A stretch of 64,000 nt of DNA from contig NZ_NPJI01000110.1 of the NCBI RefSeq assembly GCF_002251435.1, forward strand, positions 186,001 to 250,000. The letters run 5' to 3'. Below are positions 37,501 through 44,041 of the stretch, in pieces (the stretch's first letter is position 1; each line of letters begins with the position of its first letter). The notes under the pieces were generated by a model. That model saw only the letters and a program-made list of their open reading frames with translations, did not search any database and had not been told where the DNA came from. Both the position numbers and the translations under genes were made by a program. This stretch comes from Prevotella sp. P2-180 (lineage in GTDB: Bacteria > Bacteroidota > Bacteroidia > Bacteroidales > Bacteroidaceae).

Positions 37501-38006
37501 TAGCCGATGAACGAGAAATTCAGAACGTCGCCACGGCGAGCCTTGATGGAGAAGCGTCCGTTGACATCGGTGCTCACGCCAGCCTTCGTTCCTTTAATGG
37601 TAACGCTTACGCCGGGGAGTTCCACGCCCACCTCGTCAACCACGCGTCCCTTTACTTCGTAGTATTCGCCGGTGCCGCTTGCCGTTTCCTTTTGTGTGGT
37701 CTTGCGTTTTGTTACGGTTATGAACTTGTCGTCCACCTTATAGGTGAGCGGCGTGCCTGAGAGAAGCTGGTTCATGGCTTCTTTGATGTCCTTGGCGCGG
37801 ACATCGCGCTCCGCCTTGTATCCGCTCACTTCTTTTGTTTCGTACATCACCCTGTAGGGTGTTGCCTTTTCAAGTAGCTTGAATGCCTTGGGCAGAGTCT
37901 GGTTTTTTGTGTTGACCACTATCTCCTTTGTCTGCGCCGCCAATGGTTGTAGCGCGACAAAGGTCATGAGGAATGTCAACAGCAAAAATGCTTTAATTTT
38001 TCTCAT
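34575..38006 (-). CDS. SusC-type transporter with N-terminal STN domain, second locus
   Basis: The 1143-residue importer has a signal peptide followed by an STN (secretin/TonB short N-terminal) domain at about residues 25-105 (TLPKAFKLLEKATPYRVMYETKEV..). A carboxypeptidase-D-regulatory-like domain (GRVVDEVGVELPGVSVTIKGT), plug (SFNVLKDASATAMYGARGANGV) and barrel follow. The STN domain contacts a FecR anti-sigma factor in such systems, so this transporter should signal to the FecR/ECF pair at 41982-43684. That pair is 4 kb away instead of directly upstream. The 35-base leader is preceded by a 79-bp element also found in two other places. Confidence 0.94.
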   Translation of the reverse strand: MRKIKAFLLLTFLMTFVALQPLAAQTKEIVVNTKNQTLPKAFKLLEKATPYRVMYETKEVSGYKAERDVRAKDIKEAMNQLLSGTPLTYKVDDKFITVTKRKTTQKETASGTGEYYEVKGRVVDEVGVELPGVSVTIKGTKAGVSTDVNGRFSIKARRGDVLNFSFIGYKTETASIKNPNRELKINLEPDSKVLKEVQVVAFGNQKKESVVSAITTVNAKDLKVSSSDLTTSFAGKIPGMIAWQTGGMPGALNEEDMNTKFYIRGITSFQTGANTDPLILLDGVESSKLDLSRLAPEDIESFNVLKDASATAMYGARGANGVIMVTTKKGEEGNVYTTTRYECVISEPTKEIDVVDPISYMKYYNQAIIGRSNNGTPKYTQERIARTNNPNYPSWAYPANDWYDILFKQRSINHRAGISIRGGSPKVQYYASFNYNRDEGMLKSDKLNDFDCNITNNQFNFRTNLNIQLNAGIQLVVNSATNIDRYHGPVVDQKSAYYYAFNASPVDFAPVYPDDGVYSFPHIRFGTTAAQAINPYMLNQQGYIERTRYSTTNRAEFIHKLDRAVKGLEYRLIASIVQSGYYDNTFTTKPYKYYLNSYIPETGEFTLGADPNNRMASKTLEKGADNHTTETRTTFEGRIYHTAAWGGDEDNLHQTSFTGVAQLYERTFTPIESVLNGLPQRNVTFSGRFSYGLLDRYFVEASCGYNGSERFSKEHRWGFFPALGGAWVASSEPWMKGLEKVVPYLKFRLSWGKVGNDGIISTPRYVYLQDIAIKGVGMWNNGVNSNEFYGFARNRINFYGDPGIQWEVAEQMNLGIEAKLFGGLFEFQADIYRELRHNILSRRYVIPQNVGIEIAPLDNIGEVDSRGIDLSAKLQHMFNNDFWFILNGTLTYNKAKYKYIEEATNKPAWQRKTGHEISQAMGYIAEGLFRDQAEIDNSPRQDGDVMPGDIKYRDVNADGKIDVNDAVFIGYPETPRLIYGMSLFVNYKNFEFNTSFQGSGKRSFFINAQAISPFYGDHAMLQAIADSHWSEDNQAERPFWPRLSTSNIVLHNPQEDWTANAETRKSTYFMRECSFLRCTSISLAYNMSRKFIHKLGLQNVKFTLSTNNPFCFTNFKLWDVELGSDGFNYPIQRTYSASINVNF

Positions 38007-38041
38007 ACGCTTTTCTTGTAAATTAAGTTAATTACATCTAT

Positions 38042-38120
38042 TATACCGAAAAGGTATAAGAAAAGTATACCAAAAAACTGGAAAAAATCACAAAAAAAGG
38101 CAGAAAAGTTACTTTCTGCC
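38042..38120. repeat. 79-bp repeat copy L (inverted relative to copy R)
   Basis: This copy matches the reverse complement of 40504-40581 over 79 bases with a single one-base difference in an A-run. It holds, on the minus strand, a hairpin GGCAGAAAG/CTTTTCTGCC with a T-run, which ends the unknown gene at 38138. An overlapping dyad series then follows (GGTATA..TATACC..GGTATA), 35 bases before the SusC start. It therefore doubles as terminator and likely SusC promoter region. Confidence 0.85.
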
Positions 38121-38137
38121 AAAATTTATCGTTATTT

Positions 38138-39184
38138 TTATGCTTTTTTATCGCTTATTAGTTGGATTTGTTTGTCCATTGGTGCTATCTTAATATAGGT
38201 AATATATGGTTCCTTTAGATTGCCAGTTCTTGTTTCTTTGCTCTTAATGACAAGAGTCAGATGATGCTGCATGGCATATTTCATCAATTCCACCGCAGCT
38301 TTTGATTGTTTTGAGTCGGCTACATAGTGAGGTCTTGCAGATGGCAATAACCCAATACACCACCTTTGTTTACTATCCTCATACGTAATATCTGTCACTA
38401 TTGCAAGGGAACACTTATTGTCATCATCACAAATGGTATTATGCCCCATTGATGTCTGTTTGTTTATAGCTTTCGCAAATTCCAAATATATTTTGGTTTC
38501 TTCTTTCTGATAGAAATAGGCGGGTAAGATGCCTTCATAATAAGTGACATGACGCAGAAGGTTTTCTATTGCACCGTCGATTGCCCTACTGTTCTCGTCA
38601 GTGGCGAGAATACGGAAATAAAGAGGCAAGCCGTTTTTCTTTGTCGTCAACACCATCACGCAGTGAGAATATTTGCCAACCACAGGCTTATCGAGTTTCA
38701 TCTTTGCTACAACAATAGTATCGGCATTGCAGCCAAAACGGTCGGCAAGAATCTCTTTTGTAGATGAACAAAAAATGTTTTTGGCAATGGAGTCGGCAAG
38801 CTGAACGACACCGGGGTATTGCCCTTTCTCCTTCAATGCGTAGGGCATGAGTGTGAATATGTAGGGCGAGGGATATTGAATGACCATGCCCCCTTCATCT
38901 GCCACAGCTTCTTGACCAATGGACATAGTATATATATTATAAGGTGAAGCCTGAAGTTTGTTGTCGGGGCGTTTCCACATGTTGAGTATGTCGGCATTTA
39001 TTTCATCTGAAGCATCAACAATGCTGAATCCTTCCGGACATTCCCATTTCACAAAGCACTCCTTTTCAAGTACGCTTGCCAACTCTGCGAAAGAAAAGTC
39101 TCCGCAGTTACCCTTGTTAACCGATTGTCCTAAACTTGCAATAGTGCAAGCAAGCACGACTAATAAAAACGATGTTCTTTTCAT
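38138..39184 (-). CDS. Secreted protein of unknown function
   Basis: I do not recognise this 348-residue protein. It has a signal peptide (MKRTSFLLVVLACTIASLGQ) and no lipobox or membrane segment afterwards. Mixed alpha/beta composition is suggested by motifs such as ILADRFGCNADTIVVAKMKLDKP and GKYSHCVMVLTTKKNGLPLYF. The start was placed at the Met beginning the signal peptide. A diverged copy of the 79-bp promoter-like element lies 29 bases upstream, so it may be co-regulated with the SusC gene that follows it. A hairpin/T-run ends it just after the stop. Confidence 0.7.
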   Translation of the reverse strand: MKRTSFLLVVLACTIASLGQSVNKGNCGDFSFAELASVLEKECFVKWECPEGFSIVDASDEINADILNMWKRPDNKLQASPYNIYTMSIGQEAVADEGGMVIQYPSPYIFTLMPYALKEKGQYPGVVQLADSIAKNIFCSSTKEILADRFGCNADTIVVAKMKLDKPVVGKYSHCVMVLTTKKNGLPLYFRILATDENSRAIDGAIENLLRHVTYYEGILPAYFYQKEETKIYLEFAKAINKQTSMGHNTICDDDNKCSLAIVTDITYEDSKQRWCIGLLPSARPHYVADSKQSKAAVELMKYAMQHHLTLVIKSKETRTGNLKEPYITYIKIAPMDKQIQLISDKKA

Positions 39185-39213
39185 ATTCTTTTTGTTTACT
39201 GTTACTATATACA

Positions 39214-39288
39214 TACCGAAAAGCTATAAGAAAAGGACACCAAAAAATAACAAATACTGACAGAAATCTTAGTTCCTTCCAAAATTTT
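39214..39288. repeat. Diverged third copy (M) of the 79-bp element
   Basis: The stretch follows copy L in the same orientation, most clearly in ATACCGAAAAG, CTATAAGAAAAGG and CACCAAAAAA, but the hairpin part is degenerate. It lies just upstream of the unknown gene ending at 38138, in the same position that copy L occupies before SusC. Confidence 0.7.
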
Positions 39289-39298
39289 TCTATAAAAA

Positions 39299-39721
39299 TC
39301 ATAGAGCATGACCTGCTACGAGCGATGCATACTGATAACTTGTATTCTCATAATACATTGAGCAGTTGTAGTCGTCTATTTTGCGCATAATCCATGAATC
39401 ATAAACAGCAAACAAGGAATCAACAAAAGAAATGTTTTCACGCTTTGCCTTCTCGTAGATTAGTCTATACTTATCAATATTCTCACAATGATAAACCTCC
39501 GCGAGGTCTAAATAATGTGTTATTCCCTCGTGGCCCATGGCTTTGACTATTACCTTTCTCTCGTTTTTTGTTTGTCTTGCCACATATTCGATTAGACTAC
39601 ATACAAAAAACAGGTCGTTAAGCCTTGCTTCCTCACGTTCTTCCATTGCGACAAAGTCCTGGGACTTCGGTGCACATCGTTCGGCTATCAAAGCGCGAGA
39701 TTGTGGGTTCTTTGTCGGCAT
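39299..39721 (-). CDS. Small helical protein of unknown function
   Basis: This 140-residue (or 115-residue, if the Met at 39646 is used) protein is charged and predicted mostly helical, e.g. RLNDLFFVCSLIEYVARQTKNERKVIVKAMG and YLDLAEVYHCENIDKYRLIYEKAK. Proteins with this RLNDLFFVCSLIEY core recur in Bacteroidales as small hypotheticals, from memory without an assigned function. A TAATTTTG -7-like box at 39781-39788 supports the longer form. It has no signal peptide. It lies between the third copy of the 79-bp element and the E2 repeat element. Confidence 0.6.
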   Translation of the reverse strand: MPTKNPQSRALIAERCAPKSQDFVAMEEREEARLNDLFFVCSLIEYVARQTKNERKVIVKAMGHEGITHYLDLAEVYHCENIDKYRLIYEKAKRENISFVDSLFAVYDSWIMRKIDDYNCSMYYENTSYQYASLVAGHAL

Positions 39722-39871
39722 GACCCATGCATAATCACGTCTGTAGTGGCAAGACTATCGTCAGATGGAGAAGCGAACTGCAAAATTAGTCAGCATCAAT
39801 ATTAGTTGCGGATTTTAGGTTTTGCACTGCTTTTTATATAAAGAGCCGATGAACGCCGAAGAATACTGCCG

Positions 39872-40180
39872 AAAACCCTTCACCCTTCACTTTTCGGACA
39901 TAAGTCGTTGAGTTACAGGGGTATATCGGAGTGAAGGGTTGCTTCAGCCCTTCACCACCCTTCACTACCCTTCACTATCAGGAATCGGACGGTTTTCTCT
40001 CGTTGTTGACAAAACTGAAAATTATGTCAAGAAAGAGTTTTAGGTTAAACTATCGATTCGCCCCGAAAAATTCACAGTGAAGGGTGGTGAAGGGTAGTGA
40101 AGGGTTGTTGCAACCCTTCACCACATTAAGCTATTGATACTGAGATATTTACGCTTAAAAAGTGAAGGGTGAAGGGTTTT
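39872..40180. repeat. Element E2: nested inverted-repeat array (CCCTTCAC type)
   Basis: Perfect 23-bp outer arms lie at 39872-39894 and 40158-40180. Inner inverted arms of about 46 bp (39931-39976 and 40075-40121, few mismatches) each contain a small hairpin and stacked ACCCTTCAC units. There is no coding sequence. The order, arm lengths and spacings parallel element E1 at 3023-3316, although the repeat word differs. Confidence 0.8.
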
Positions 40181-40247
40181 TGCGAATATTCTTCTGCATA
40201 GACAATCTTAGGCCTACAACAACTGCAGCTCCTATGGTGAGTTTTCC

Positions 40248-40331
40248 GTCAGAAGCCTTCTGACAAACATCCAAAGCCTTCTGACGAACATCCAAAGGCT
40301 TCTGACGAACAGCAGAAGTCTATTGACGAAG
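40248..40331. repeat. Tandem 21-bp palindromic units downstream of E2
   Basis: Units of 21 bp start at 40254 and 40275, with a shorter third at 40296 and a partial fourth at 40316. The first is preceded by a perfect palindrome GTCAGAAGCCTTCTGAC (40248-40264). The array starts 68 bases after the outer arm of E2, echoing the 22-bp array downstream of E1. Confidence 0.7.
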
Positions 40332-40503
40332 ATTGCGCAGCTGCTTTAGGCGGACTCCTGTTTCAAGGGAGAATGTGTTGAGCTTGAAAAGGCAGGCAAT
40401 AAGTCTTCCTTTGCTATAGTCACATATATATAAAAGGTTGCGCCGATGGACAAACAAATAGACCTGAAAAGTGATAAAGGCAAATAAAATACTTAAAAAA
40501 TGA

Positions 40504-40581
40504 GGCAGAAAGTAACTTTTCTGCCTTTTTTGTGATTTTTTCCAGTTTTTTGGTATACTTTTCTTATACCTTTTCGGTATA
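40504..40581. repeat. 79-bp repeat copy R (inverted partner of copy L)
   Basis: Reverse complement of 38042-38120 with one base missing in an A-run. Here the terminator-like hairpin and dyads point rightwards into the 3' end of the ATPase gene on the opposite strand, with no obvious gene to serve. The two copies bracket 2.5 kb holding two unknown genes and E2. Confidence 0.85.
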
Positions 40582-40593
40582 TTATAAGTAAGT

Positions 40594-41901
40594 CTAATTT
40601 TTTATTATAAAAGTCCTGACTGAATATAGAGGAATGTTTGTCATCCAGTCTTGTTCCTTGAAACCTTTCATCGAGAAGCGGATACCATGGAGGTTGTAGT
40701 CCTTGAAGTCATGCGTGATGCATGCCGCAAGAGATTTTGACTTAACATTCTCCTCTGCTTTTACTTCTATAGGATATATGATGTTGTCTTTCTGTACAAC
40801 GAAGTCCAGTTCCTGTGTGGAATTGTCCTTACTGTAATAGTATGTTGGACGGTCAGGGATTGTGACGATTTGTTGCAATACATAGTTTTCAGTGAATGCA
40901 CCTTTGTATTCGCTGAAGATATTGTCGCCTATGAGTATGCTTGCTGCGGGGGCATCGGTCATAGCACCCAGCAATCCAACGTCAAGCATATACAGTTTGA
41001 ATGCATTTGAGTCGGAATAAAAGCGCAATGGCACTTTCAGGTCACGAACCCTGTTTACCTTATACACCAATCCTGCATCTACGAGCCATTGTATGGCTAT
41101 TTCGAAGTCTTTGGCGCGTGCTCCCTTCCTGACTGCTCCATAGATGAATTTCTTGTTCTCGCGAGCCAACTGCTCTGGCACTGACTGCCACACCATCCTC
41201 ACTCTCTGAGTCTCTGAGGCTGTGTGTTTGGCAATGTCTGCCTCGTATGCCGCAAGGATATTCTTCTGTATGGTGCGCACTGCGATGAGGTCTTTCGTCT
41301 CACTATATGTCCTCACGGCTTCGGGCATGCCGCCTGTGAAATAGTACTGGCGCAGAAGGTCGATAAACTTCGATGCGAACACGTCCGTCATTTGATGGTC
41401 GTTGGAATGGAGAATGTCCACGAGTTGCCCTTCGCCCATGGCATAGAGAAACTCCTCGAAAGACATGGGGTAGAGGTGCATTATGTCAACCTTGCCTACA
41501 GGAAATGACTCTCCCTGCATATTCATCACTCCGAGAAGCGAACCTGCTACAATGATGTGAATGTCCGGGCGGTTCTCGCAGAAATATTTTAATGTGGAGA
41601 CAACCGGTGGAATCTCTTGTATCTCGTCGAGGAAGACAAGTGTCTTTCCCGGAACGATTGTCTTATGTGCCATAGATGATAATCCCACCAATATCCTGTC
41701 GATGTCGGCATTGCCGCTGAACAGGGTTTGGGCGAGGTCGTTTTTATAGCAGTTGACATATACGAGGCTGTCGTATTCTTGTTCGCCAAACTCCTTGATA
41801 ATATATGTCTTACCCACTTGCCGAGCGCCATACATCATCAGTGGTTTGCGTGTCTCCGACTGCTTCCATTTTTTTAGTTCATCGTATATAAATCTCTTCA
41901 T
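40594..41901 (-). CDS. AAA ATPase with DUF4143 domain (copy 1)
   Basis: The 435-residue protein has an N-terminal AAA domain: Walker A GARQVGKT (25-32) and Walker B LVFLDEIQEIPP. A winged-helix-like middle is followed by a C-terminal DUF4143 domain with a PD-(D/E)XK-like core, ELDFVVQKDN..YPIEVKAE. Such ATPases are found in many copies in Bacteroidales and have no established role; a nuclease-like or DNA-linked function is suggested only by the fold. The gene is placed between FecR and the SusC that FecR should control. Three 33-bp-spaced repeats lead up to its start codon, and a related gene lies at 44042-45388 with its own different set. Confidence 0.87.
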   Translation of the reverse strand: MKRFIYDELKKWKQSETRKPLMMYGARQVGKTYIIKEFGEQEYDSLVYVNCYKNDLAQTLFSGNADIDRILVGLSSMAHKTIVPGKTLVFLDEIQEIPPVVSTLKYFCENRPDIHIIVAGSLLGVMNMQGESFPVGKVDIMHLYPMSFEEFLYAMGEGQLVDILHSNDHQMTDVFASKFIDLLRQYYFTGGMPEAVRTYSETKDLIAVRTIQKNILAAYEADIAKHTASETQRVRMVWQSVPEQLARENKKFIYGAVRKGARAKDFEIAIQWLVDAGLVYKVNRVRDLKVPLRFYSDSNAFKLYMLDVGLLGAMTDAPAASILIGDNIFSEYKGAFTENYVLQQIVTIPDRPTYYYSKDNSTQELDFVVQKDNIIYPIEVKAEENVKSKSLAACITHDFKDYNLHGIRFSMKGFKEQDWMTNIPLYSVRTFIIKN

Positions 41902-41906
41902 CTTTT

Positions 41907-41990
41907 ACACTTTTCTGAGGGAATAATTACCATATTTCCACACTTTTATGAGGGAATGTCTTGTATGTTACTACACTTTTATTATTTCCT
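41907..41990 (-). repeat. 33-bp-period direct repeats in front of ATPase gene 1
   Basis: On the plus strand ACACTTTTCTGAGGGAAT (41907-41924) and ACACTTTTATGAGGGAAT (41940-41957) are 33 bp apart. A third partial copy begins with ACACTTTTAT at 41973, again 33 bp on. In the gene's direction the last copy starts 23 bases before the ATG. The upstream-most copy touches the 3' end of the FecR gene. Confidence 0.8.
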
Positions 41991-43103
41991 CCCAATCTTA
42001 AGCGTTTCGCCTTCGAACGAGGCGGAGAAGCTGTCGAAGCTGTTGAGGAGGTCGAGGGTACGGCGGAGAGACTCGTCGCGACGGCAGAAGAAACGGAACT
42101 TGAGGGATTCGAGCGACTTGTCGTCGAAACTTACATTGACGTTATACCATCGGCCAATTGCCAAGGCAATGTCGCGCAACGTGGCGTCGTCGAAATAGAT
42201 ATAGCCGTTGAGCCACTGCTCATAGCCTTCCATATCCTCGGCAGCCACTGCCACCGACTCATTGCCCGAGATGGTGGCTCCTTGTCCGGGCTGCAGGCGC
42301 ACTGCCTTTGCCGAAGACTTCGGCTTTACCTCTACTGAACCATTTATCAGTGCCACGTGGCTCGATGCCCCGTCGTAACACGATACGTTAAGTTCGGTGC
42401 CAAGCACTCGCGCCTCGGCATTGTCGGTAGTGATGACAAAAGGCTTTGACGCATCCTTTGCCACCTTGAAATATGCCTCGCCCTGAAGATATACATTTCG
42501 CTCGTCGCCTATGAACTGGGACGGATAGGTGAGATGACTGCCTGCATAGAGAAACACCTGGGTGCCGTCGGCAAGTGTGATGGAGTAGCTCTTGCCAGAG
42601 GGAATGCTGATGGTGTAGCGCTCGGTGGGAACATTGTCGGTCTCATAGCCCAACGCCTGCATCACCTTGCTGCGCTGCGCCCTTGGCATGGTGGCTACGG
42701 CAATGTTTTGCGAGTCGCCTTCTACGACAACTTGTTTATTGCCAGCCTTCATTACCACGGTCTTGGGTGTGTCGGCAATGCGGGTATATGCAAACCTTGT
42801 TGAAGAGTCGGTGGAAGAAGGCAACAGAAATCTTATGCCAAAGACAATAAGCAACATGGCGGCTATGCCTGCCACAGCATATATCGCCATATGAAGCCGA
42901 GGCCTACGCTTTTCTTCGGCAATGTCAAGACGCGAGGCCACTTCCTCCCATTCCTTGTCGGCATCGAAGGGCACGACAATGCCTTGCCGCTCCATCTCCC
43001 GGGCAGCCTTCTGCACTTTCTGAGCCAGTTCTTCGTCGGTTGGCTCATTTCCTGCATCGAGCATGTCGACCAATTGGTCAAGCTTATCGTCTTCTATTGA
43101 CAT
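41982..43103 (-). CDS. FecR-type anti-sigma factor
   Basis: The 373-residue membrane anti-sigma factor has an N-terminal cytoplasmic segment (1-70), one membrane span (about 72-95, MAIYAVAGIAAMLLIVFGIRFLL), then a periplasmic FecR domain (YTISIPSGKSYSITLADGTQVFLYAGSHLTYPSQF) and a DUF4974-like C-terminus (LRDIALAIGRWYNVNVSFDD). It should hold the adjacent ECF sigma factor until signalled by the STN domain of a SusC partner, most plausibly the transporter at 34575-38006. Confidence 0.92.
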   Translation of the reverse strand: MSIEDDKLDQLVDMLDAGNEPTDEELAQKVQKAAREMERQGIVVPFDADKEWEEVASRLDIAEEKRRPRLHMAIYAVAGIAAMLLIVFGIRFLLPSSTDSSTRFAYTRIADTPKTVVMKAGNKQVVVEGDSQNIAVATMPRAQRSKVMQALGYETDNVPTERYTISIPSGKSYSITLADGTQVFLYAGSHLTYPSQFIGDERNVYLQGEAYFKVAKDASKPFVITTDNAEARVLGTELNVSCYDGASSHVALINGSVEVKPKSSAKAVRLQPGQGATISGNESVAVAAEDMEGYEQWLNGYIYFDDATLRDIALAIGRWYNVNVSFDDKSLESLKFRFFCRRDESLRRTLDLLNSFDSFSASFEGETLKIGRK

Positions 43104-43180
43104 AAATATCTATTCCTTTTATATATAATACGTAATACCAACAATAATGAACACTGAAACGATGAATTATTTACACCTTT

Positions 43181-43684
43181 TTAACCATCGGGTCGCCATC
43201 GGGTCCTGAACAGTATCAGGGCTTTTGCCACGTGTTTCTTAACGCTGCTGAGGCTTATGCCCAGTTCTTCTGCAACCTCGGCATAGTGGCGGTTGTTCCT
43301 GAAAAATCGCTCAATGATGGTGCGTGTGGTAGACGGGAGCTCCTCCATTACCTCGTTCACGAGTTGCTGTTTCCTTATGTCGGTGTCGGCGTCATATTCC
43401 GCATTTGCTATTCCCGCCATGTTCATCTTGCGGTAGAACTCCGCATAGCGGTTACGTGCAGCCTCCTTGCGTATGTGGTCTACACATCGGTTGTGTACCA
43501 TCCGGTAGAAAAAAGAGAGACGGCGCGACGGCTCTGTCACATCCCGCTTCGCCCACGCTATCTCGAAGGCGTCGCTGATGATGTCACGACACAATTCATC
43601 ATCCTTCACTATCTGTTTTGCATAATAGTAAAGGCTGTCGAAGTTGTTTTTGAACAGCAGTTCGTATTCTCTCTCAATCGCCAT
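43181..43684 (-). CDS. ECF-type RNA polymerase sigma factor
   Basis: This 167-residue sigma-70 family protein has region 2 (YYAKQIVKDDELCRDIISDAFEIAWAKR) and region 4 (STTRTIIERFFRNNRHYAEVAEELGISLSSVKKHVAKAL) and no region 1 or 3. It is co-directional with FecR 77 bases downstream, the standard Bacteroidetes pair controlling a SusCD operon. Its promoter is so close that the mRNA may have almost no leader. Confidence 0.93.
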   Translation of the reverse strand: MAIEREYELLFKNNFDSLYYYAKQIVKDDELCRDIISDAFEIAWAKRDVTEPSRRLSFFYRMVHNRCVDHIRKEAARNRYAEFYRKMNMAGIANAEYDADTDIRKQQLVNEVMEELPSTTRTIIERFFRNNRHYAEVAEELGISLSSVKKHVAKALILFRTRWRPDG

Positions 43685-43689
43685 GGGTG

Positions 43690-43720
43690 CAAAAGTACTG
43701 AAAATAAACGTAACTACAAA
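43690..43720 (-). promoter_or_regulatory. Promoter of the ECF sigma gene
   Basis: TTTG (43717-43720) and TACTTTTG (43690-43697) on the minus strand have a perfect 19-bp spacer. The -7 box ends five bases before the ATG, so transcription should begin at or within a base or two of the start codon. Confidence 0.7.
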
Positions 43721-43732
43721 GAAAAAAACGAA

Positions 43733-43782
43733 GAAATTTCTTCATGGAAGTTTTATTTGCCAGTTAGCAATAATATGGTAGC
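43733..43782. repeat. 50-bp direct repeat, left copy
   Basis: Identical to 45911-45960 at 48 of 50 positions, in the same orientation. The two copies flank the second ATPase gene and its repeats. This left copy interrupts a truncated AlbA_2-type gene. Confidence 0.85.
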
Positions 43783-43877
43783 GTATTGGCGAGAGCCTTC
43801 GGTTCGATGTGAATGCTCTTGCAATCGAAAGTCTGCCCTTCGGGCATCTTACGTATCTCTTCTATGGTATATCTCAT
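43764..43877 (-). pseudogene. Truncated N-terminus of an AlbA_2/Schlafen-type gene
   Basis: A 37-codon frame starting at 43877 reads MRYTIEEIRKMPEGQ, then TFDCKSIHIEPKALA. This strongly resembles the first 30 residues of Bacteroidales AlbA_2 (Schlafen-like, divergent-AAA) proteins, whose KxxPEGQTFDCKS start is familiar. After KALANT the frame runs into the 50-bp repeat and stops. The rest of the gene is absent from the window, so this is a remnant cut at a rearrangement point. Confidence 0.65.
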
Positions 43878-43922
43878 ATCAAATCTGCGAAAGAAAAGTT
43901 TCCGCCATTGAAACGTTAATTT

Positions 43923-44040
43923 ATTGGAAAAGCGGACAAAAACTTTGTAAAACGTATTGGAAAAGCGGACAAAATTATGTATTTTTGCATTGGAAAAGCG
44001 GACAAAACCGAAGTAAAATATATTGGAAAAACGGACAAAT
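43923..44040 (+). repeat. Four 33-bp-period direct repeats in front of ATPase gene 2
   Basis: ATTGGAAAAGCGGACAAAA occurs at 43923, 43956 and 43989, and ATTGGAAAAACGGACAAAT at 44022, each exactly 33 bp after the last. The fourth ends one base before the start codon. A promoter is embedded: TTGG of copy 2 (43957-43960) and TATTTTTG (43980-43987) have a 19-bp spacer, so transcription would begin within copy 3. Confidence 0.9.
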
Positions 44041-44041
44041 T

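Noticed and set aside
43923-44040. CRISPR array at the 33-bp repeats
   Set aside because: Repeat 19 bp and spacer 14 bp are too short, only four copies, and it forms the leader of a gene.
43232-44041. Long open frame upstream of and in frame with ATPase gene 2
   Set aside because: It is antisense to the ECF sigma gene and then translates the 33-bp repeats; the family start is at 44042.
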